From Treponema sp. UBA6367 (GTDB lineage Bacteria; Spirochaetota; Spirochaetia; Treponematales; Treponemataceae), in NCBI GenBank assembly GCA_002437725.1, contig DJRF01000020.1:1-26107 (forward strand): a stretch of 26,107 nucleotides of DNA. The letters run 5' to 3'. Positions within the stretch are counted from its first letter, which is position 1, and every line of letters begins with the position of its first letter. Under the pieces are notes generated by a model, which saw nothing but the letters and a program-made list of their open reading frames with translations, searched no databases and was not told where the DNA came from. Positions 20,575-26,107 of the stretch are shown here, in pieces. The translations under genes were made by a program, and so were the position numbers.

Positions 20575-22908
20575 ATGATAATGAAATATATAAAAAAAAT
20601 ATTTTTACTAGCTGTAATTTTTACATTAAATACGCTTTTTGCTCAGACAAAAAATATTGGTGAAGATGAAAAAATTCAGCTTGCCATGTTAATGAACCAA
20701 ATTCAGTATACAACATCAAATATCATTCAAAATAAAGATAGGGAAATATTAAATCAAGAATTCGATTTTATAATAAATCAGATTGATAAATCTAAATTAT
20801 ATGATTATACAATAAAAAGTTCTTATATAGATTTACTAGATACAATTAAGCAATTGAAGTTAACAGAAAATGAAAAAAAATTTGTTATAGAAATGAATAC
20901 ACAGGAAAGAAAACAAGCTTATACAAAAGCATTTTCATCATTTGGTTCCGTATTTAATGGAGGTTTTTCACCCATTTCATTGGTAACATCATTAGCTTAT
21001 ACAGGGATTTCAGCTGGATTGAACATTACATCTGCAAAATATGATGCTAATAATAAATTAAAAGAGCAATTATTTAAATTAGATCAAAAAGAACTAAATT
21101 TAATAGATGATTCAAGAATAAATCTTTTTAGTGCTTATAGTGATATTATTACTTCCTATAAAATTCCTTCTAAATATGAAATTTCTGAAACAGAGATGAA
21201 AGATTTTATTAAACAATTAGCTGAAAAAAAAGACAACCATAAAGATTTAATCAGAATTCTAGAAAATAAAAAACATATATTTGAATATTTTCCTGTATTT
21301 TGGTATCAGCTAGGAGCACAATATCAATTAAATTCAAATTTTTCCAAAGCTATAGAATGTTATAATAAATATGAGCTATTAAAAAAGAACTATTCATATT
21401 TAAAAACAGATCCATACTATATTTGTGTTGCAAAAAATATGATCCAAATTTTATTAGAAAAAAATACAAATGCCAATATTCCTTTAATTATTAACTATCT
21501 AAAAATAATTGAAAATAATATAGTTCCTGAAAATGAATCTGAAAATAGAATATTTTTAGCTGGCATATATTTTAAATTAGGTCAAAATGAAAAAGCAAAA
21601 TCATTACTCAAATTAAATCTTGCACGAAGAGAATTTTATTCTATAGCTTCAGATATGTTAGCATTAATTGAATATGAAGAAAATTCAAAAAGCAACACTC
21701 TGAATCCTGCATTACTATTCGAACTTAATGCAATTGATATGCATATAAATATTGAAAAAGATAAAAACCTTACAGTTTTAATTCCGGCAAAATTTGCTCT
21801 AGATAAATTTGTCTATATTATTGTCAATAATAAAATCTATCAAACTCCACTACCACCAGAGTCTGATTCAAAAAATTGTAAAATTTCTTATAAAATTGAT
21901 TTAGAACAAAAAGGAATATATGAATTAATTTTAGGAATCATTAATAAAAACAATCAAATAATAGAATTAAAATATGATTGTTCTTTCATAAAAAATAACT
22001 CAAAAGTAATCCAATTATTATCAGATGTTCAAGTTACCCCTAATGAAATAGAATCTTGTTTACTTCCTGATTTATATAAACAATTAGATAATTTTTCATA
22101 TGATGCAAAAAAAGACACAGAATATACAAGTTTATTAGAAAATCATAAAAAGCAAATTTCAAAACAAACCTCAACAGAACAAAAAAAGGTTTTTGAAAAG
22201 GAAGAAAAAGAAAAATTAGATACATTAAAAATTTCAGGAAGATTAAAAGCGATAACTGATGAAATCACAAATTCAACAAAAGAATTACCTAACAAACCAT
22301 ATTTTTGCTCAAAACTCTCAATTAATAATAAAAAGGATATGTTTTGTTATTCTTTAAAAGAAGCAAAATATTTTTCAGATTTTTATAAGTTTGAACAATT
22401 TGGCATTGTAACAAAAAATCCTATTGAAAAAACTATTTATGCTCCAGAAGTAAATAATTTACTAAAATTAGCCTCAACCAGTGACAACGTAGCCCAATAC
22501 GAGTTATTTAAATGTTTCTTAACAGGAAACAACGTTGAAAGAGATGTATTTTCTTCATATAAGATGCTTGTACTTGCAGCTATGAATAATAATGTAATAG
22601 CACAATATGAATTAGCAACTTTATATGATAATGGCAATTCAAAACTTTTCAAATATTTTTCTGATGCTGGAATTATAATTTCTGACATAGGAATTATACC
22701 ATTTATAAAAAGTGAAAAAGAATATATATCTTCATATTGGTATAAAAAATCTGCTGATAATGGTAATGCACAAGCAACCTTAGAAATTGCAAAAAGATAT
22801 GAATCTGGAATAGGAGTAGAAAAAAACATAGATTTAGCAAAAGAATACTATTCAAAAGCTTTTTATTCTTATGGAATGCTCGATGCTGAAAAGAAAGTTA
22901 GTCAATAA
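20575..22908 (+). CDS. Exported TPR/Sel1-repeat protein, unknown function
   Basis: A 777-residue protein with a signal peptide (KKIFLLAVIFTLNTLFA), no lipobox. A Gly/Ser-rich hydrophobic stretch lies around residues 120-154 (SLVTSLAYTGISAGLNI). A TPR-like helix pair is near 240-272 (FWYQLGAQYQLNSNFSKAIE). A predicted beta-rich middle at about 385-480 follows, and a charged coiled region near 535-570. Sel1-like repeats occupy the end (AQYELATLYDNG, then ATLEIAKRYESGIGVEKN). The ATG at 20575 is chosen because GGAG is 6 nt upstream. It lies 15 nt after the previous gene and overlaps the next by 26 bp. Such repeats usually scaffold protein complexes; its partner may be the overlapping downstream product. 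Codons are strikingly A/T-rich. Confidence 0.75.
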   Translation: MIMKYIKKIFLLAVIFTLNTLFAQTKNIGEDEKIQLAMLMNQIQYTTSNIIQNKDREILNQEFDFIINQIDKSKLYDYTIKSSYIDLLDTIKQLKLTENEKKFVIEMNTQERKQAYTKAFSSFGSVFNGGFSPISLVTSLAYTGISAGLNITSAKYDANNKLKEQLFKLDQKELNLIDDSRINLFSAYSDIITSYKIPSKYEISETEMKDFIKQLAEKKDNHKDLIRILENKKHIFEYFPVFWYQLGAQYQLNSNFSKAIECYNKYELLKKNYSYLKTDPYYICVAKNMIQILLEKNTNANIPLIINYLKIIENNIVPENESENRIFLAGIYFKLGQNEKAKSLLKLNLARREFYSIASDMLALIEYEENSKSNTLNPALLFELNAIDMHINIEKDKNLTVLIPAKFALDKFVYIIVNNKIYQTPLPPESDSKNCKISYKIDLEQKGIYELILGIINKNNQIIELKYDCSFIKNNSKVIQLLSDVQVTPNEIESCLLPDLYKQLDNFSYDAKKDTEYTSLLENHKKQISKQTSTEQKKVFEKEEKEKLDTLKISGRLKAITDEITNSTKELPNKPYFCSKLSINNKKDMFCYSLKEAKYFSDFYKFEQFGIVTKNPIEKTIYAPEVNNLLKLASTSDNVAQYELFKCFLTGNNVERDVFSSYKMLVLAAMNNNVIAQYELATLYDNGNSKLFKYFSDAGIIISDIGIIPFIKSEKEYISSYWYKKSADNGNAQATLEIAKRYESGIGVEKNIDLAKEYYSKAFYSYGMLDAEKKVSQ

Positions 22909-23764
22909 ATATATATTTATAGTTCTTTTGATAGTTAATATTTTTTCTCAAAAAACTTTCGCCAAAATTGGTGAAGATCATTCATGGGATATGTTAGCAG
23001 TTATTGGTTTATATTCTGAAAATGATTTTTCAGTTTCATATGTAAACAAGCAAAAATTAGATTATTTATTTGCAAGTATAAATTCCTATATTGATAAATA
23101 CAACCAAGATAATTTTTATAATAATTTAAAAGCTGAATTTCCATATTTTAACTGGGGAGAGTATGGTCACCGACTTATAAATCATTGGGGATTTGATATT
23201 GATATTGATTTAGATTCAGAAGGAACTCCTTCTGATCGACAATATCCAGAAGCTTTAAAATCTACATTTCAAGAAAAATTTGAATACTACTATGGAAATG
23301 AGACGACTTTTCTTATTTCTGATTGGAATAGATTTTTAAAATATATAAGAGATACACAAAAAGAAAGAAATTTCCAAATAATTAATTCTATAAAAACAAA
23401 TCTTGGTATTAGAGCAAACGACTCAAGGGATATTGGAGCGATACTATATTACACTCATTTATTAGGAGATCATGTAGAACACGAAGGGAATCTTACTGGT
23501 CTATCAGTTCTTGAAATAGATAAAATATTATTAAATATTAATTTACATATAAAAAATTTGTCAAAACAAAACAAAGGAATTTATACACTATATAAAAACG
23601 CAATTAATAGTATTAGACAAACAAATGAAACTGATTATGCAGAGGAAATTTTAAATTATATGAAAATTTATATTCCAAAAATTATAAAACAAAATTTTTC
23701 TACTCAATTTGCAAATAAAGGTTTAATATTTTGTTTTGAAGAAGAACTATTGAAGGTTTCTTAA
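22883..23764 (+). CDS. Exported protein with phospholipase C/P1-nuclease-like metal motif
   Basis: A 293-residue protein with a signal peptide (residues 1-27, ending KTFA). The mature start KIGEDHSWDM has H33 and W35. H96 (WGEYGHRL) and H101 follow, then H192-x3-D196-x3-H200 in THLLGDHVEHEG. That spacing resembles the H-x3-D zinc ligands of zinc-dependent phospholipase C and S1/P1 nuclease (HxxGDxHxxxH), which also use an N-terminal Trp/His. The mostly helical composition fits that all-alpha fold. This is a distant resemblance by eye. The gene starts inside the end of the previous one, so the two are translationally coupled. Extremely A/T-rich codons, as in its two upstream neighbours. Confidence 0.65.
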   Translation: MLKRKLVNKYIFIVLLIVNIFSQKTFAKIGEDHSWDMLAVIGLYSENDFSVSYVNKQKLDYLFASINSYIDKYNQDNFYNNLKAEFPYFNWGEYGHRLINHWGFDIDIDLDSEGTPSDRQYPEALKSTFQEKFEYYYGNETTFLISDWNRFLKYIRDTQKERNFQIINSIKTNLGIRANDSRDIGAILYYTHLLGDHVEHEGNLTGLSVLEIDKILLNINLHIKNLSKQNKGIYTLYKNAINSIRQTNETDYAEEILNYMKIYIPKIIKQNFSTQFANKGLIFCFEEELLKVS

Positions 23765-23775
23765 AGAAATAATTT

Positions 23776-23788
23776 AGGAGGAACTCCT
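23776..23788 (+). promoter_or_regulatory. Hairpin occluding a ribosome binding site
   Basis: AGGAG and CTCCT pair perfectly across GAA, one base before the ATG at 23790. The AGGAGG ribosome binding site is therefore within the 5' arm. It is short and may melt easily, but would dampen initiation. Confidence 0.4.
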
Positions 23789-23789
23789 C

Positions 23790-24548
23790 ATGCCCTACAC
23801 TCTTTCATCCGAACAAAAACTTGATACAGAAATTTCAGCTCTTCTTTCTGAATGGAAAAAAATTGTGTGCACAGAAAAATCATCTTCAGAGCTTTTTGTG
23901 GAAGATGGATTCTACCCTTTTTACACTCAGCAGCCTGTGAAAATTCTTTTTGTTGGGCGTGAAGCTTTAGGGATGGCTGGGTTGAATTATGTAAAAACTC
24001 TTTTTGAAGCGTACAAGGCAAAGTCTGTTGGCGGAAAATCTCTTGATGAATACAAATTTCATCGGCTTTTATTTTATATTGCCTACGGAATAATCCACCG
24101 CGAGACTGACTGGGAAAAAACTCCTTATGCCAGCGAGCTTGCAGCTAATTTTGGAACACAAAATGGAATCAGTTTTGCATTTATGAATCTTTCAAAGTTT
24201 TCAAATGAAAGTGATTCATGGGAAGCGGACAATCTTCTAATCGATTCATTTTTAGAAAAGTCTCAAAAATCAAAAGAAAATCTTTTTAACAAAGAAATCG
24301 AGCTTTTGTCGCCAGATTTGATTATCACAATGAATTTTGAAGGCCGGATAAATTTTCTTGGCGAAATCACAGAGCGTCAAAACGGAAACGATGTTGACTT
24401 TATGAAGCTAAAAGCCGGTTCAAGGCAAATCCCGCTTTTGAATACCTGGCATTTTGCCTCTCCAAACAAAAGCGAATACCAAAACTATTACAAGCCGATT
24501 GTTGAAACTTTGCAAAGACATGAGCTTTTTAGATTTTCCAACGAATAA
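23790..24548 (+). CDS. Uracil-DNA-glycosylase-like superfamily protein (hypothetical)
   Basis: A 252-residue cytosolic protein. KILFVGREALGMAG at 51-64 resembles the first nucleotide-binding strand-loop of the UDG fold, with LLSPDLIITMN as a central strand. NTWHFASPNKS at 218-228 resembles the C-terminal His-x-Ser-Pro motif of the superfamily. The catalytic Asp/Asn of motif A is not evident (GREALG), so it may not be an active glycosylase. Base composition is less AT-rich than the preceding three genes, so it probably belongs to a different unit, although no terminator separates them. Confidence 0.55.
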   Translation: MPYTLSSEQKLDTEISALLSEWKKIVCTEKSSSELFVEDGFYPFYTQQPVKILFVGREALGMAGLNYVKTLFEAYKAKSVGGKSLDEYKFHRLLFYIAYGIIHRETDWEKTPYASELAANFGTQNGISFAFMNLSKFSNESDSWEADNLLIDSFLEKSQKSKENLFNKEIELLSPDLIITMNFEGRINFLGEITERQNGNDVDFMKLKAGSRQIPLLNTWHFASPNKSEYQNYYKPIVETLQRHELFRFSNE

Positions 24549-24581
24549 TAAATTTCATCTTGAAAATTTTATAGCTTTGTA

Positions 24582-24620
24582 CTAATATAATCATCATTAA
24601 GTTAATGGTGATTATATTAA
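24582..24620. promoter_or_regulatory. 39-bp near-perfect palindrome with -10 element, before the ATPase gene
   Basis: Centred at 24601, the 19-bp arms match at 17 positions, with one further G-U-compatible pair and one mismatch at the outer end. The left arm contains TATAAT (24586-24591), a good -10. The right arm contains the GGTGA ribosome binding site and ends at the ATG. It could be an operator covering the start of transcription or an mRNA hairpin hiding the ribosome binding site; there is no T-run, so a terminator is unlikely. Confidence 0.6.
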
Positions 24621-25934
24621 ATGATGAAATTTTATGACCGAAAAAAAGAACTTGAATCGCTTGAACAAATTGAAAAAAATTCTTTTACAAACGCAAATTT
24701 CACTTTAATAACTGGGCGAAGAAGAATTGGTAAAACAACGTTGCTCAAAAAATTTATTGAGGGCAAAAAAAGTTGTTATTTGTTTACAACACGTTGCTCC
24801 GAAACGCTTTTATGTCAACAGTGGCAAAAACAACTTGAAGAATCGATTGGGTTAAAAATATTCGGAAATATTACAAAACTTTCCGTGCTCTTTGAACAGG
24901 TAATGCAGTTTTCAAAACAGCAGCATTTTATTTTGATTATTGACGAATTTCAGGATTTACAAACAATAAATTCTGCCTTTTTTAGTGAAATGCAAAATAT
25001 TTGGGACGCGAACAAAAATAACTCTAAAATCAACTTTATTGTATGTGGTTCAGTTTATTCAATGATGATAAAGATTTTTGAAGATTCGAAAGAGCCTTTG
25101 TTCGGACGTGCGACTGCAAAAATCAATTTAATGCCATTTGCACCTTCTATATGCAAAGAAATTTTAAAGGATTTTAATCCAGCTTTCACAAATGAAGATT
25201 TGCTATGCCTTTATATGCTTAGTGGCGGAGTTGCAAAATACATTTTTTTGCTCATGGAATCTGGTTGCACAACAAAAAATCAGATGATTGACTTTGTAAC
25301 AGGAATCACTTCTCCGTTCTTAATCGATGGCAAAGATGTTTTGGTAAGCGAAATGGGAAAAGATTACGGAATTTATTTTTCCATACTGTCACTAATTTCA
25401 AAAGGAATGACAACTCAAAGTGAAATTGATTTTATAATTCAAAAGAATACTGGAACATATCTTTCAAATCTTTATAAAGTTTACAATGTGATAAAACCTA
25501 TAAGACCTCTTTATTCAAAAGCCGAAAGTAGAAATGTTCGCTGGCAAATTACGGATTGTTATCTGCGGTTTTATTTTTGGTTCATTTATTCCAACCAGAA
25601 TTTAATTGAACTTGGGCAATACGATTTATTGAAAACTTTAATCTTGCGGGATTATGAAACTTTTACCGGCAAAACCCTTGAGCAATATTTGACAGAAAAA
25701 ATAAAAGAAGAAACGCAATTGACTTTGCTTGGTGGCTGGTGGGATAAAAAATCTCAAAACGAAATTGACATCATTGCCATAAACGGTTTTTCAAAAATAT
25801 GTAACATTTACGAAGTTAAACGTAAAGCCGAAAAAATAAATCTTAAACTGCTTGAAGAAAAAGCAAATGTATTCAAGAAAAATATTCCTGGCTTTTCTAT
25901 AAATCTTAGTGGCTTAAGCATTGACGATATGTGA
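24621..25934 (+). CDS. AAA+ ATPase of the archaeal-type family with DUF234-like C-terminus
   Basis: A 437-residue protein. It begins with the family pattern FYDRKKELESLEQI, followed by Walker A TGRRRIGKTT (31-40) and Walker B ILIIDEFQ (104-111, Asp108-Glu109), with a sensor-1-like NFIVCGS (138-144). A winged-helix-like region spans about 250-330. The C-terminus has GGWWDKKSQNEIDIIAI and IYEVKRK, so D383, E398 and K400 form a PD-(D/E)xK nuclease-like signature typical of DUF234 proteins. Members are common in archaea and anaerobes, often in mobile or defence contexts; the true function is unknown. ATG follows GGTGA at 9 nt. Confidence 0.85.
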   Translation: MMKFYDRKKELESLEQIEKNSFTNANFTLITGRRRIGKTTLLKKFIEGKKSCYLFTTRCSETLLCQQWQKQLEESIGLKIFGNITKLSVLFEQVMQFSKQQHFILIIDEFQDLQTINSAFFSEMQNIWDANKNNSKINFIVCGSVYSMMIKIFEDSKEPLFGRATAKINLMPFAPSICKEILKDFNPAFTNEDLLCLYMLSGGVAKYIFLLMESGCTTKNQMIDFVTGITSPFLIDGKDVLVSEMGKDYGIYFSILSLISKGMTTQSEIDFIIQKNTGTYLSNLYKVYNVIKPIRPLYSKAESRNVRWQITDCYLRFYFWFIYSNQNLIELGQYDLLKTLILRDYETFTGKTLEQYLTEKIKEETQLTLLGGWWDKKSQNEIDIIAINGFSKICNIYEVKRKAEKINLKLLEEKANVFKKNIPGFSINLSGLSIDDM

Positions 25935-25947
25935 TTTTCGCTTTTTG

Positions 25948-25956
25948 TGTTAAAAT
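25948..25956 (+). promoter_or_regulatory. Extended -10 promoter next to the WYL-type regulator start
   Basis: TGT followed by TAAAAT, 6 nt before the ATG at 25963, with no ribosome binding site between. This suggests a leaderless mRNA, as for the Xre gene. No clear -35 was found. Confidence 0.4.
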
Positions 25957-25962
25957 AATTTT

Positions 25963-26107
25963 ATGGCACAGGAAAAAAGACATATTGTTTCGCATTTGAT
26001 GCTGGAACGGCTGGTGGGAATTCATAAAAAGATAAAATCGGGAACTTATCCGAATACAAAACAACTTGCAGAAGAGTTTAACAGTGGAAAAGGAATTGCA
26101 ACAATCA
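25963..26107 (+). CDS. Transcriptional regulator N-terminus (probably WYL-domain family), cut by window end
   Basis: 48 codons are visible, in frame to the last base. The product has RLVGIHKKIKSGTYPNTKQL followed by AEEFNSGKGIATI, the DeoR-like helix-turn-helix found at the N-terminus of WYL-domain regulators. Such proteins bind nucleotides or ssDNA and often control defence or DNA-damage genes. The diagnostic WYL domain would be outside the window, so the family call is provisional. Confidence 0.6.
   Translation, partial: MAQEKRHIVSHLMLERLVGIHKKIKSGTYPNTKQLAEEFNSGKGIATI

Noticed and set aside
22437..22829. 130-codon minus-strand frame inside the TPR/Sel1 gene
   Set aside because: Fully inside a supported gene with Sel1 repeats and lacking its own start signals.
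1..26107. CRISPR array, insertion sequence or transposase gene
   Set aside because: No regularly spaced repeats and no transposase or integrase motifs were seen on either strand.

Overview
The window looks like a low-GC spirochaete chromosome, most likely a Treponema. This rests on the ribosomal protein sequences, tuf placed directly before rpsJ with no fusA, a zinc-type S14, a Lys/Ala tail on L17, and a poly-G promoter upstream of an outer-membrane barrel gene. The genus call is an inference from sequence alone.

About two thirds of the window (1274-18038, all minus strand) is translation machinery. rpsL-rpsG has its own promoter and a strong terminator. A 631-base stretch without a recognised gene follows; it carries tandem promoters and a cluster of RNA hairpins. 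Next is tuf, then one nearly gapless S10-spc-alpha superoperon: rpsJ, rplC, rplD, rplW, rplB, rpsS, rplV, rpsC, rplP, rpmC, rpsQ, rplN, rplX, rplE, rpsN, rpsH, rplF, rplR, rpsE, rpmD, rplO, secY, rpmJ, rpsM, rpsK, rpsD, rpoA, rplQ and a small zinc-ribbon gene, ending at an intrinsic terminator. Larger gaps (tuf-rpsJ, rpsJ-rplC, secY-rpmJ) hold hairpins that may be autoregulatory leaders.

Downstream on the same strand is an outer-membrane beta-barrel gene with its own terminator. Its promoter has ten consecutive Gs inside the -35/-10 spacer, the classic layout for phase variation, and a perfect operator-like palindrome in the leader.

The right side (18.1-26.1 kb) is accessory. It holds a heavily decayed cstA (peptide/pyruvate transporter) pseudogene, a small exported protein gene, a 189-bp foldback element between convergent genes, and a tiny Xre regulator that may be leaderless. 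Divergent from that regulator is a very AT-rich cassette of three genes: a glycine-zipper membrane protein, an exported TPR/Sel1-repeat protein, and an exported protein with a phospholipase C/P1-nuclease-like His-Asp-His motif. I consider this cassette, with its divergent Xre gene, the best candidate for an undescribed system. It is followed by a uracil-DNA-glycosylase-like protein, an AAA+ ATPase with a DUF234-type C-terminus behind a 39-bp palindrome, and the start of a probable WYL-type regulator cut by the window edge.

All assignments come from reading motifs and family resemblance by eye. No database search was run.
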